DNA of 64,000 nt from contig NZ_BPQT01000015.1 of NCBI RefSeq assembly GCF_022179405.1, positions 183,710 to 247,709 on the forward strand, in the 5' to 3' direction. The DNA comes from Methylobacterium marchantiae (GTDB taxonomy: Bacteria > Pseudomonadota > Alphaproteobacteria > Rhizobiales > Beijerinckiaceae). Positions within the stretch are counted from its first letter, which is position 1; each line of letters begins with the position of its first letter. Made by a program: the position numbers and the translations under genes. Of this stretch, positions 9,789-17,943 are shown one piece after another. The notes beneath the pieces were generated by a model. It searched no databases. It saw only the letters and a program-made list of their open reading frames with translations, and had not been told where the DNA came from.

Positions 9789-9804
9789 TTCAAGGACTAT
9801 GCCA
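9789..9804 (-). promoter_or_regulatory. Candidate sigma-54 promoter of glnK-amtB
   Basis: On the minus strand the sequence TGGCAT, five bases, then TTGAA resembles the -24/-12 sigma-54 consensus TGGCAC-N5-TTGCA. Spacing is correct, with one change at the -12 GC (GA here) and one at the end of the -24 box. It lies about 115 bases upstream of the glnK start. Sigma-54/NtrC control of glnK-amtB is established in other proteobacteria; the match here is imperfect. Confidence 0.4.
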
Positions 9805-9840
9805 ACGGGAACTTTTTCTCCTCCGGCTTTCTGCACACAA

Positions 9841-9854
9841 AGTGATCGATCACT
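9841..9854. promoter_or_regulatory. 14-bp perfect palindrome upstream of glnK
   Basis: AGTGATCGATCACT at 9841-9854 is fully self-complementary, and a second GTGATCA half-site follows at about 9860. It lies about 40 bases beyond the candidate sigma-54 promoter, where an activator could bind. It is not a clean NtrC site, so the regulator is unknown. Confidence 0.35.
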
Positions 9855-9947
9855 GATGCGTGATCAGGCGAGTTTCCTGCCAAGTTTGCACAATAAGTAG
9901 TCATTCAGACGATATTGTGAGCATTTTGGTAGAGCTTAAAGCAAAGC

Positions 9948-10829
9948 TCATCGAGCCGGTGTGGCGATTTCTTCAATTGGGCGGATCAGCCCTTCCTGGG
10001 CGACCGAAGCCACGAGCCGTCCGTCCTGCGTGAAGATCGATCCCCTGGCGAATCCGCGTGCTCCGGAGGCAGTCGGGCTCTCCTGAGCGTAGAGCAGCCA
10101 TTCGTCGGCCCGGAAGGCTCGATGGAACCAGAGGGCGTGATCGAGGCTGGCGGATTGAATCGTTGGATCGAACACGGTCCTGCCGTGGGGGATCAGCGTC
10201 GCGTCAAGGAGCATCAGGTCGGAAGCATAGGCGAGGACGGCACGATGTACGGCGGGATCGTTCGGCAAGCGTGATCCTGCCCGAAACCAGACATGGAAAC
10301 GGGGCTCGCGCGGTTCTCGCGACATGTATCGCTGCACCTCGACCGGCCGCAGCTCGATCGGCGTCTTGCGTCCGAGATAGGCCCGCATGGCGACGGGGAT
10401 TGACGGCCCTGCTTCCGCGGCGAGCGTCGGTGCATCCGATAAGGCTTCCGGTGGCGGGACTTCGGGCATGGCGACCTGATGAAAGACCCCCTCCTCCTCG
10501 TCGTGGAAGGAAGCCGACATGGCGAAGATCGCCCGCCCGTGCTGGTGGGCCACCACCCGCCGCGTCGCGAAGCTGCGTCCGTCGCGGATGCGTTCGACCG
10601 CGTAATCGATCGGCCCGGTCGGATCACCGCCGAAAATGAAATAGGCATGAAGGGAATGGGGTGGCCGGCTGCCGTCCACCGTCCGCGATGCAGCGACCAG
10701 CGCCTGTCCCAGGACCTGACCTCCGAAGACCCGGAACCACCCGGTCTGGATGCTCTGCCCCCGAAACAGGTCGTCGTCGAGCGGGGCGAGGTCGAGGCAG
10801 GCGAGGAGTTCGTCGACGGATCCGGTCAT
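9948..10829 (-). CDS. tesB: Acyl-CoA thioesterase II (TesB family)
   Basis: A 293-residue double hot-dog thioesterase that releases free fatty acids and CoA from acyl-CoAs. Family landmarks are the start LLACLDLAPLDDDLFRGQS, the segment RVFGGQVLGQALVAASRTV, and LHAYFIFGGDPTGPIDYAVE with RDGRSFATRRVVA. The C-terminal repeat has SASLDHALWFHRAFRADEWLLY, with the catalytic-region Asp, and GFARGSIFTQDGRLVASVAQEGLIR. ATG 10829 gives the usual length of about 290; an upstream Met at 10907 would add 26 atypical residues. It is divergent from the monooxygenase gene. Confidence 0.94.
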   Translation of the reverse strand: MTGSVDELLACLDLAPLDDDLFRGQSIQTGWFRVFGGQVLGQALVAASRTVDGSRPPHSLHAYFIFGGDPTGPIDYAVERIRDGRSFATRRVVAHQHGRAIFAMSASFHDEEEGVFHQVAMPEVPPPEALSDAPTLAAEAGPSIPVAMRAYLGRKTPIELRPVEVQRYMSREPREPRFHVWFRAGSRLPNDPAVHRAVLAYASDLMLLDATLIPHGRTVFDPTIQSASLDHALWFHRAFRADEWLLYAQESPTASGARGFARGSIFTQDGRLVASVAQEGLIRPIEEIATPAR

Positions 10830-11050
10830 GCGGGCCTTTCGCCGGTCAGGTGCATCATGCGTTTCGGACAACGGCATCGCCATAGCGCGATGGATCACGC
10901 AAGGCACCCTTGTCGGGACCGGCCGCGCCGAATCCGAGCATGCGTGCCGATTTGTGCATTCATGCGTTGCCTATGGCGGTTCCTGATGCCACGTCGAATC
11001 CCGAGCGACCGCAGCCGACACAGAGTGGCGTGGGATGAAGAGGTGATGGG

Positions 11051-12331
11051 GTGAAGAGCACGAGCCGATCGACTGAGGGGTTGGCGCGCCGCAAAATTGT
11101 GGTCGCCGGCGGCGGTATTCCCGGCCTCAGTCTGGCGCTGGCGTTGCGGCAGGCCCACGGCGACGCCCTCGACGTCACCGTCTGCGACCCGGGACTTGGT
11201 ATGTCCGCTCTGCGCCACAGGGGCCGGGCCTTCGCGGTGGCGGCTGGCGGCCGACGGATGCTGACGCGTTTGGGAGTGTGGAGCGAGATCTCCCATGCGG
11301 CCGGGCCGATCCTGGACATGGCGATCAGCGACAGCCGGCTGAGAGATCCGGTCCGGCCCGTCTTCCTCACTTTCGGGCCGGATGGGGCGAGCGAAGGACA
11401 GGTTGCGGGCGAACCTTTCGGCCACATGGTCGAGGCTGAGTTCCTGGTGGAAGCCTTGTTGGCGGCGGCGGGAGCCTGCGGCGTCGTGCTGGAGCAGGTT
11501 GGTATCCGCCATGCGCTACCGGAGACCCGTAGCATCGCCATTGCTCTGTCCGATGGGCGCGCGGCGAGCGCATCCCTGCTCGTGGCTGCGGATGGCGCGA
11601 AGTCCCGCCTGCGCGAGGCCGCGGGGATCGGCTGGGTCGGCCGTTCCTATCCGCAGATGGGGATCGTCGCGACCCTCGGGCACGAGCGACCGCATGGTGG
11701 CCGCGCCTATGAGCATTTCCTGCCGAGTGGTCCGTTCGCGACGCTGCCCCTGGTCGATGGCGGCGCGCTGGGTCACCGCTCCTCCATCGTCTGGACGGAA
11801 AAGGCGGCGGATGTCGATGCACTGATCGGCGGGAGCCGGGACGAAACCCTCGCCGAGATCGAGCGCCGGTTCGGGCTCAATCTCGGACGTCTCGTCATCG
11901 AGGATGGGCCGAGCGCTCATCCGCTCTCCCTCGGTATCGCGCGAAGCTTCCGGGCCGAGCGTCTCGCGCTGCTTGGGGATGCCGCGCACGTCATCCATCC
12001 CATTGCCGGCCAGGGGCTCAATCTCGGTCTTGCCGACGCCGCCGCCCTGGCGGAGGAAATCACGGAGGCGCTGCGGCTCGGCCTCGATCCGGGGTCGAAC
12101 GAGGTCTTGCAGCGTTACGAACGTAGTCGCCGCTTCGACACCTTCGCCATGGCGACCGTCACCGACGGCCTCAACCGATTGTTCTCGAACGACGTCCTGC
12201 CGGTACGCCTCGCCCGCGATCTCGGTCTCGGGCTGGTCGACCGACTACCCGGATTGAAGACGTTCTTCATCGGTGAGGCCTCGGCGTCGCGGAGAGCCTC
12301 ACCCCGGCTGTTGCGGGGAGAAGCCCTGTAG
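11051..12331 (+). CDS. FAD-dependent monooxygenase of the UbiH/COQ6 family
   Basis: A 426-residue flavin hydroxylase. The dinucleotide-binding motif GGGIPGLSLALALRQ is at about residues 20-35. The second FAD motif LLGDAAHVIHPIAGQGLNLG, diagnostic of ubiquinone-biosynthesis hydroxylases, begins near 308. RGRAFAVAAGGRRML matches the substrate-side segment. It probably hydroxylates a ring carbon of a ubiquinone precursor, but which one (C1, C5 or C6) cannot be told from sequence, so no symbol is given. GTG 11051 is the first usable start. It converges on ppa with 21 bases between stops. Confidence 0.85.
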   Translation: MKSTSRSTEGLARRKIVVAGGGIPGLSLALALRQAHGDALDVTVCDPGLGMSALRHRGRAFAVAAGGRRMLTRLGVWSEISHAAGPILDMAISDSRLRDPVRPVFLTFGPDGASEGQVAGEPFGHMVEAEFLVEALLAAAGACGVVLEQVGIRHALPETRSIAIALSDGRAASASLLVAADGAKSRLREAAGIGWVGRSYPQMGIVATLGHERPHGGRAYEHFLPSGPFATLPLVDGGALGHRSSIVWTEKAADVDALIGGSRDETLAEIERRFGLNLGRLVIEDGPSAHPLSLGIARSFRAERLALLGDAAHVIHPIAGQGLNLGLADAAALAEEITEALRLGLDPGSNEVLQRYERSRRFDTFAMATVTDGLNRLFSNDVLPVRLARDLGLGLVDRLPGLKTFFIGEASASRRASPRLLRGEAL

Positions 12332-12352
12332 GGGGTCCGTAGAAGACCGGCT

Positions 12353-12889
12353 TTAAGCTTTCTCTGCCTTGGCCCGCTCGATCCCCTCGAGGATCAGGCG
12401 GTGCGCCTCGGCCTTGTCGCCCCAGCGCTTGATCTTCACCCACTTGCCGGGCTCGAGATCCTTGTAATGCTCGAAGAAGTGCTGGATCTGCTGGATCGTG
12501 ATCTCCGGCAGATCGGTATAGTTCTCGATCCGGTTGTAGCGCATCGTCAGGTGACGGGACGGCACCGCGATGATCTTCTCGTCCTCGCCAGCATTGTCCT
12601 CCATCACCAGGACGCCGACCGGACGAACGCTGATGATCGCACCCGGAGCGATGGCGCGGGTGTTGGCGACGAGGACGTCGCAAGGGTCGCCGTCGCCCGA
12701 CAGGGTATGGGGGATGAAGCCGTAATTTCCCGGATAATGCATCGCGGTGTAGAGAAAGCGGTCGACGACCAGGGCGCCGGATTCCTTGTCCATCTCGTAC
12801 TTGATCGGATCACCGCCGATCGGCACCTCGATGATGACGTTGACGTCCTCTGGCGGGTTCTTTCCGATCGAGACAGAATCGATGATCAT
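12353..12889 (-). CDS. ppa: Inorganic pyrophosphatase (family I)
   Basis: A 178-residue soluble family I pyrophosphatase that hydrolyses PPi in the cytoplasm and pulls biosynthetic reactions forward. The metal-binding signature DGDPCDVLV is intact, preceded by [14 protein letters not shown] and the substrate-binding [19 protein letters not shown]. The C-terminal helices [20 protein letters not shown] are typical. ATG 12889 begins the normal [19 protein letters not shown]; the longer frame to 13009 adds 40 residues outside the family. Length is normal for bacterial hexameric enzymes. Confidence 0.96.
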   Translation of the reverse strand: MIIDSVSIGKNPPEDVNVIIEVPIGGDPIKYEMDKESGALVVDRFLYTAMHYPGNYGFIPHTLSGDGDPCDVLVANTRAIAPGAIISVRPVGVLVMEDNAGEDEKIIAVPSRHLTMRYNRIENYTDLPEITIQQIQHFFEHYKDLEPGKWVKIKRWGDKAEAHRLILEGIERAKAEKA

Positions 12890-13081
12890 GGGGTCCTCTC
12901 CCAGCCTGCAGCAACCTTGAGCGCTGTTTCCGCGTCTCTTAAATCCCTTCCGACATAAAGGAAATCGGCCGCGGTATGATGCGTTGAGCTTTTGCCGGAA
13001 ACGTAACATGGAGGCGGCGGTACCGAAACGACAACGCCGTTCTGGCGGCCATATCCGCCGTCGACAACGCTCCGCCCCGCG

Positions 13082-13423
13082 TCAGGATTTCTCGTTACGT
13101 GAGCCGAACCAGCGGTTCCAGATCCTCTCGCACCAGCGAGCGGCGCGTTCGAGCGGGATCTTCAGGAAAGGGACGTCCTGACTGAGGAGAGCCAGACCCA
13201 CCGGCAGCATCCATAGCCCGAGCACGGGCAGGATAGAGAAGATCCCGCCGAGAATGAACAGGATCGCCGCGCCGATGCGCAGCCAGCGGCGGGACGGCAC
13301 CCGAAGCCACTCGATCCCGCGCCGTATCCTGTCAGGAAGTTTCTCGGTGAGGCGGGTGACCCGTTCGTCCCAATCCTCCGCCGTACAATCCTGACGGGAT
13401 GCATCATGCGGGCTGGCGGTCAT
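13082..13423 (-). CDS. Small transmembrane protein of unknown function
   Basis: A 113-residue protein. A charged cytoplasmic-like N-terminus (about residues 1-45, DERVTRLTEKLPDRIRRGIEWL) is followed by a hydrophobic hairpin of two segments (IGAAILFILGGIFSILPVLG and WMLPVGLALLSQDVPFL) and a basic, Trp-rich tail (RWCERIWNRWFGSRNEKS). This layout resembles small PGPGW-type membrane proteins, but the PGPGW motif itself is not present. Start ATG 13423. No function can be given, and neighbours do not suggest one. Confidence 0.6.
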   Translation of the reverse strand: MTASPHDASRQDCTAEDWDERVTRLTEKLPDRIRRGIEWLRVPSRRWLRIGAAILFILGGIFSILPVLGLWMLPVGLALLSQDVPFLKIPLERAARWCERIWNRWFGSRNEKS

Positions 13424-13546
13424 TCTAGTCCTTGATCCAATTCGTGAAGCGGCGCGTTCCCGGCATATGGGGACGCGCCGCACCGAGATCAGGTCGTCAG
13501 ACGTTGGTAATCCCCGAGGTGGTCGCAGAGCGCGACCTGCCAGGCC

Positions 13547-14053
13547 TCACTCGAAACGGTACGCCACTTTGGGAAGGACAGCGCCGGCCATGCGGTCGAC
13601 CGCTTCTGCGACGCGCTTGCCGCCGAGGCCGGCATAGAAACCGCAGGCGCGCTCGTTGCCCGAAAGCGTCCAGACTCCGACCCGCGTCAGGCCGTGATCG
13701 GCGAGATCGTTGCGGATCGCGCGGAACAGCCGCCGGCCGAGGCCCAGCCCCTGATGGGCCGGCAGGATGTAGAGTTCGTCGACCTCTCCCGAAGCCTTGA
13801 GGGCACTCCCCCTCGCCTGCCCGTAGATCGCGTATCCCACCACTTCGTCAGCAGTCTCGACGACGACCAGGGGGCGGTTACGCTGCGCCGCGCCGAGCCA
13901 CCATTGCGAGGAGCGCTGGGAGATCATCCGTTCCAGGGAGATGCCGGGGATGATGCCCCGATAGGCCTCCCGCCACGCTTCGTCGAACACGTCACTCAAC
14001 CGATCGGCGTCTCCCGAGCGGGCGCGGCGAATGCTGGTGGTACTCGTTCTCAT
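13547..14053 (-). CDS. GNAT family N-acetyltransferase
   Basis: A 168-residue GCN5-related acetyltransferase. The acetyl-CoA motif A reads ELYILPAHQGLGLGRRLFRAI (the Q/R-x-x-G-x-G/A pattern), preceded by VVGYAIYGQA and followed by VGVWTLSGNERACGFYAGLGGK, a typical motif B. The N-terminal part begins IRRARSGDADRLSDVFDEAWREAY. ATG 14053 was chosen over an upstream start at 14176, whose extra residues do not belong to the fold. Substrate unknown. Probably monocistronic and divergent from the phosphatase gene. Confidence 0.87.
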   Translation of the reverse strand: MRTSTTSIRRARSGDADRLSDVFDEAWREAYRGIIPGISLERMISQRSSQWWLGAAQRNRPLVVVETADEVVGYAIYGQARGSALKASGEVDELYILPAHQGLGLGRRLFRAIRNDLADHGLTRVGVWTLSGNERACGFYAGLGGKRVAEAVDRMAGAVLPKVAYRFE

Positions 14054-14246
14054 GACTGTCCCTGCGCGCGTTGGAAACGGGAACGATCTCGCATCGAAAT
14101 GGACGATGCGGGCATGATGAAGGCAAGCCGGATGCCGAGTTGTAAAAGGCGACTTCCAAAGGCTTGCGCGGGCCAATCGGGCCCCACGCGTTTGCCCGGC
14201 GCTCCCTCGGCTGTTAGAGCCGCGTCATTCCCCTCTCGACCGGTCC

Positions 14247-14984
14247 TTGCCGCCACCCGTGTTCAACAGATTCATCAAGCCCGAGATCCGCTACGCACGG
14301 CGTATGGCGCGGATCGCCCGGTTCGAGCAGCCGATCGCCGGTCGCGGCGCGCGCATGCGGGCCTGGGCGAACATGCTGCTCGTGGATCACGGCGTGTTCC
14401 GATTGGCCTATCTCAACCGGCACAAGGTCGGCACCGGCAAGATCTGGCGCTCGGCCCAGCCGACGCCGCACCAACTGGCGTGGTTCCGACGCCAGGGCGT
14501 TCGCACGGTGATCTCCCTGCGCGGCGGACGCGAGCACGGCTCCTGGCCGCTTCAGCGCGAAGCTTGCGTACAGCAAGGGTTGGAACTGGTGGAATTCGTG
14601 CTGCGCTCGCGCGAAGCGCCATCGAAGGAGACCATCCTCGGCGCCAAGGCCTTCTTCGACGGCGTGCAGTATCCGGCGGTGATGCATTGCAAATCAGGAG
14701 CGGATCGGGCGGGTCTCGGCGCCGCTCTCTTCCTCATCCTGCACGAGGGCATGCCCGTCTCCGAGGCGAGGGGGCAACTCTCGGCTCGCTACGGCCATTT
14801 CCGCTTCGCCAAGACCGGGATCCTCGACGCGTTCTTCGATCTCTACCTACGCGAGGGAGAGGCCAGGGGCATGGACTTCCTGACCTGGGTCGAGACCGTC
14901 TACGACCCGGAGGCGCTGAAACGCGACTTCAGGCCGGGCTTCTGGTCCGACCTTGTCGTCGATCGGGTGATCAAGCGGGAATAG
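14247..14984 (+). CDS. Cysteine-based protein tyrosine/dual-specificity phosphatase-like protein
   Basis: A 245-residue protein with the Cys-x5-Arg P-loop HCKSGADRAG; the nucleophile is Cys148 and the phosphate-binding Arg is 154 when counted from TTG 14247. Upstream, GKIWRSAQPTPHQLAWFRRQGVRTVISLRG matches bacterial dual-specificity phosphatases in which the substrate pocket is formed by the R-S-x-Q-P segment. The basic N-terminus (MARIARFEQPIAGRGARMRA) may sit at the membrane. The substrate could be a phosphoprotein or a lipid phosphate. GTG 14259 is an alternative start. It ends four bases before the pheA stop on the other strand. Confidence 0.8.
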   Translation: MPPPVFNRFIKPEIRYARRMARIARFEQPIAGRGARMRAWANMLLVDHGVFRLAYLNRHKVGTGKIWRSAQPTPHQLAWFRRQGVRTVISLRGGREHGSWPLQREACVQQGLELVEFVLRSREAPSKETILGAKAFFDGVQYPAVMHCKSGADRAGLGAALFLILHEGMPVSEARGQLSARYGHFRFAKTGILDAFFDLYLREGEARGMDFLTWVETVYDPEALKRDFRPGFWSDLVVDRVIKRE

Positions 14985-14988
14985 TGCG

Positions 14989-15846
14989 CTATTCCGCCGC
15001 CAGCCGCGTCATCTCGCGGAACGGATGAGCCGGGTAGGTGCCGATGATCCGCAATTCGCGCGAGAAATAGGCAAGCTCGTCCAAGGCACGGGCGAGGCCT
15101 GGATCCTTTGGATGTCCGTCCACCTCGGCATAGAACTGCGTGGCCGAGAACTGGCCCTCCACCATGTAGCTCTCGAGCTTCGACATGTTAACGCCGTTGG
15201 TGGCAAAGCCTCCGAGCGCCTTGTAGAGCGCGGCTGGAATGTTGCGCACGCGGAAAATGAAGCTCGTCACCGTCGGCCCGAGATCCGGCGGGATCGGTAC
15301 GGCATCGGGCGAGAACACTACGAAACGGGTGGTGTTGTGGCTCTCGTCCTCGACATCGCGCGCTAGGATGTCGAGCCCGTACACGCCGGCCGCCATGGCC
15401 GGGGCCAGGGCGCCGCGACTCGGATCGCCGGCCTCTGCCGCCTCGCGGGCCGCGCCCGCCGTATCGCCGGCCACCACCGCCTTGAGGCCGAGGCGCCGGA
15501 TGATCTTTCGGCACTGGCCCAGGGCGTGGACATGGCTGTGCACCGTCCTGAGCGCCTCGATCGGCGTTCCGGGAAGCGCCATCAGTTGAAAATGGATCGG
15601 CAGAAAATGCTCGGCCACGATATGCAGGCCCGAGGTCGGAATGAGATGGTGGATGTCGGCGACGCGGCCGGCGATGGAATTCTCGATCGGGATCATCGCC
15701 AGGGCGGCGCGGCCGTCATTCACCGCGGCGAAAGCTTCCTCGAACGAGGCGCAGGGCAGCGTCGTCCAGTCTGGATAGGCCTGGGCGCAGATGATGTGCG
15801 AATTCGCGCCGGGCTCTCCCTGATAGGAGATCGTGGTGCTGGACAT
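14989..15846 (-). CDS. pheA: Prephenate dehydratase
   Basis: A 285-residue monofunctional prephenate dehydratase (prephenate to phenylpyruvate, phenylalanine synthesis). The catalytic region shows YQGEPGANSHIICAQAYP, PIENSIAGRVADIHHLI and the TRF motif in NTTRFVVFSPDA. An ACT domain follows from about residue 195 (TSFIFRVRNIPAALYKALGG, then NMSKLESYMVEGQFSATQFY). The phenylalanine-binding ESRP motif of many homologues is ESYM here, as is common in alphaproteobacteria, so feedback details may differ. It follows kdsB by 18 bases on the same strand and is probably co-transcribed with it. Confidence 0.95.
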   Translation of the reverse strand: MSSTTISYQGEPGANSHIICAQAYPDWTTLPCASFEEAFAAVNDGRAALAMIPIENSIAGRVADIHHLIPTSGLHIVAEHFLPIHFQLMALPGTPIEALRTVHSHVHALGQCRKIIRRLGLKAVVAGDTAGAAREAAEAGDPSRGALAPAMAAGVYGLDILARDVEDESHNTTRFVVFSPDAVPIPPDLGPTVTSFIFRVRNIPAALYKALGGFATNGVNMSKLESYMVEGQFSATQFYAEVDGHPKDPGLARALDELAYFSRELRIIGTYPAHPFREMTRLAAE

Positions 15847-15864
15847 GGATTGAGGCCCGGTTCG

Positions 15865-16608
15865 TCAGTTGAGGCGCCGGGCCAGGAGCACGGCCCGCGC
15901 CCGCTCAAGGTCGGCCGGTGTGTCGACGCCGAGCGGCAGGTCGTCGACGATGATGGCGTCGATCCGCATGCCGGCTTCCAGCGCCCGCAATTGTTCCAGC
16001 TTCTCGCGGGTCTCGAGTTCGCCGGGCGGCAGCGACATGAAGCGGGCGAGCGCCCGGCGGCGATAGGCATAGAGGCCAATATGATGAAATAGCGGCCCCT
16101 CGCCCCAAGGGGCCTGCGCCCTGGTGAAGTAGAGCGCACGCAGGCGGTTCGGCCCGACATGATGGCCGACGAGCTTGACCACGTTGGGGTCATGCCGCTC
16201 CTCGTCGCGGGTGATGACGGCGCATAGCGTGGCGATATCCACCGCGCGATCGGCGAGCGGCGTGATCGCGGCACCGATGACGGCCGGGTCGATCGTCGGC
16301 AGATCTCCCTGCAGGTTCACCACGACGTCGTGATTACCCTGTGGATCGATGATCTCGAGGGCCTCGGCCAGTCGGTCGGATCCCGATGGGTGGTCCGGCC
16401 GGGTGAGAACCGCGAGGCCACCCACCCGCTCGATCGCATCGACGATCTCGTTGGTGTCGGTGGCGACGACCACGGGGCCGATGCCGGCCTCTACGGCGCG
16501 GCGCCAGACATGCACGATCATCGGCTCGCCGGCGATGTCGGCGATCGGTTTGCCGGGCAGCCGGGTGGCCGCCATGCGTGCGGGGATCAGGACGAGGGGA
16601 TCTGACAT
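15865..16608 (-). CDS. kdsB: 3-deoxy-manno-octulosonate cytidylyltransferase
   Basis: A 247-residue CMP-Kdo synthetase that activates Kdo for lipopolysaccharide inner core. The nucleotidyltransferase signature [19 protein letters not shown] opens the protein. Further landmarks are [38 protein letters not shown] and [16 protein letters not shown]. Length matches the 245-255 residue family norm. The start ATG 16608 faces the cytochrome c gene across a 241-bp divergent promoter region. This kdsB-pheA / cytochrome c arrangement is common in alphaproteobacteria. Confidence 0.96.
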   Translation of the reverse strand: MSDPLVLIPARMAATRLPGKPIADIAGEPMIVHVWRRAVEAGIGPVVVATDTNEIVDAIERVGGLAVLTRPDHPSGSDRLAEALEIIDPQGNHDVVVNLQGDLPTIDPAVIGAAITPLADRAVDIATLCAVITRDEERHDPNVVKLVGHHVGPNRLRALYFTRAQAPWGEGPLFHHIGLYAYRRRALARFMSLPPGELETREKLEQLRALEAGMRIDAIIVDDLPLGVDTPADLERARAVLLARRLN

Positions 16609-16849
16609 CGACCGGCGGATTTATCCAGCAAGCGGGCGGATTAGCAGGGGCGATGCAGGTTGTCATCGTCGCCCGGATGCCACGCCGCGTGACAGCTTTG
16701 CCTCTGCGACTACGCGACCGACGACTCCGCCATTGTCAAGGTCGGTCCAGTACCGCTATTCACCCTCGAACATTTCCAGAGTCCGGGGCACCTGCTCGCC
16801 GGGCCTCGCCTGCCGCCGAAACCGGCGGACGCCCCCGGAGTTGTCGAGA

Positions 16850-17512
16850 ATGGACTCTTTCGAGCTGAACAAGGTCGCGGGCGCCGTACTCGGCACCCTC
16901 CTTCTGGCCCTGGGTTCCGGGTTCGTCGCAGAACTGATCTACTCTCCGAAGCCGGCGGGAAGTGCCGGTTACGCGCTGCCCGAGCCACAGCCGGAAGCGG
17001 CCGGCGGGGCGGCTCCCGCCGCCGCCAAAGCGGAGCCTCTTCCGATTCGCCTTGCGAGCGCCAGCGTCGAGAAGGGTACGAGCGCCGCCAAGAAATGCGC
17101 AGCCTGTCACAGTTTCGAGAAGGGCGGTCCTAACAAGGTCGGTCCTCACCTGTGGGGCGTCGTCGATCGTCAGCGCGCCCATGAGGGTGGTTTCGAATAT
17201 TCCGCGGCCCTGAAGGAGAAGGGCGGCACCTGGACCTATGACGAGCTCGACCACTTCCTCGCCAATCCGAAAGGTTATGTGCCTGGCACCAAGATGGCCT
17301 TCGCTGGGATACAGGCCCCGCAGGAACGCGCCGACGTGATCGCCTATCTGCGTTCGCTCGCGGATGCACCCGCTCCCCTCCCGACTGTGGAGAAGGCTGC
17401 GGCGGCCGAGGACAAACCTGCGGACGCCAAACCTGCTGAGCAGAAGCCTGCGGATCAGAAGGCTTCCGACGGGAAGCCCGCCGAGGCACCGGCAGAGAAG
17501 CCAGCGCAATAG
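16850..17512 (+). CDS. Membrane-anchored class I c-type cytochrome
   Basis: A 220-residue cytochrome. Residues 9-30 form an uncleaved signal anchor. A Pro/Ala linker leads to one class I haem domain with CAACH (Cys83, Cys86, His87) and the distal Met149 in PGTKMAFAGI. Residues from about 180 are a low-complexity Lys/Pro/Ala tail (repeats of KPAD/QKPA). The layout is that of the CycM/cytochrome c552 family, which carries electrons from bc1 to cytochrome oxidase at the periplasmic face. ATG 16850 starts MDSFELNKVAGAV, a typical CycM N-terminus. The next plus-strand gene is a probably exported flavin dehydrogenase that could donate electrons to it. Confidence 0.92.
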   Translation: MDSFELNKVAGAVLGTLLLALGSGFVAELIYSPKPAGSAGYALPEPQPEAAGGAAPAAAKAEPLPIRLASASVEKGTSAAKKCAACHSFEKGGPNKVGPHLWGVVDRQRAHEGGFEYSAALKEKGGTWTYDELDHFLANPKGYVPGTKMAFAGIQAPQERADVIAYLRSLADAPAPLPTVEKAAAAEDKPADAKPAEQKPADQKASDGKPAEAPAEKPAQ

Positions 17513-17556
17513 TCGCTGCGCGCAGTCGGAGTCTGCCCTTTCACGAATCCTCGAAC

Positions 17557-17577
17557 AGGCCGGGCATCGCCCGGCCT
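17557..17577 (+). terminator. Rho-independent terminator after cytochrome c gene
   Basis: A nine-base perfect stem AGGCCGGGC / GCCCGGCCT with a three-base loop, followed by TCTTCGTTT, lies about 45 bases past the cytochrome stop. It separates that gene from the downstream dehydrogenase, so the two are probably transcribed independently. Confidence 0.8.
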
Positions 17578-17795
17578 TCTTCGTTTCAAACGCTGCTTTT
17601 CTCGGAGGTGTCGCGACTGGCCGTACGACCATGTTGCGGTGCCGCAACAAGTTCCAACTCGCATCTCTGCTGTGACGGGATGTCAGCGTACATCGCGCCA
17701 TCGTGAACCAATGGCGAACCATCCATCCCGCAAACCAATCCTTCGGGCGGCAGCCTAAGGGCGCAATTCGATAATAATACTGCACGAATCGGATG

Positions 17796-17816
17796 TTTCA
17801 CGCGACTACTGTGAAA
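17796..17816. promoter_or_regulatory. Short inverted repeat upstream of the alpha-hydroxyacid dehydrogenase
   Basis: TTTCAC (17796-17801) and GTGAAA (17811-17816) flank nine bases within an AT-rich section about 130 bases before the gene start. It could be an operator or part of the promoter region. The arms are short, so the call is weak. The rest of 17580-17943 shows no gene. Confidence 0.3.
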
Positions 17817-17943
17817 TTTCGCCCCTGAAATAAGAATTATACCAGTTATTGCAATGCACAATGAAAATGGTGCAGGAAGGCGTACCTTTTCAAAGCAATT
17901 AAGAGCAGAACGAATGTCTAACGGGGTCGCTGGAAGGTACGGA

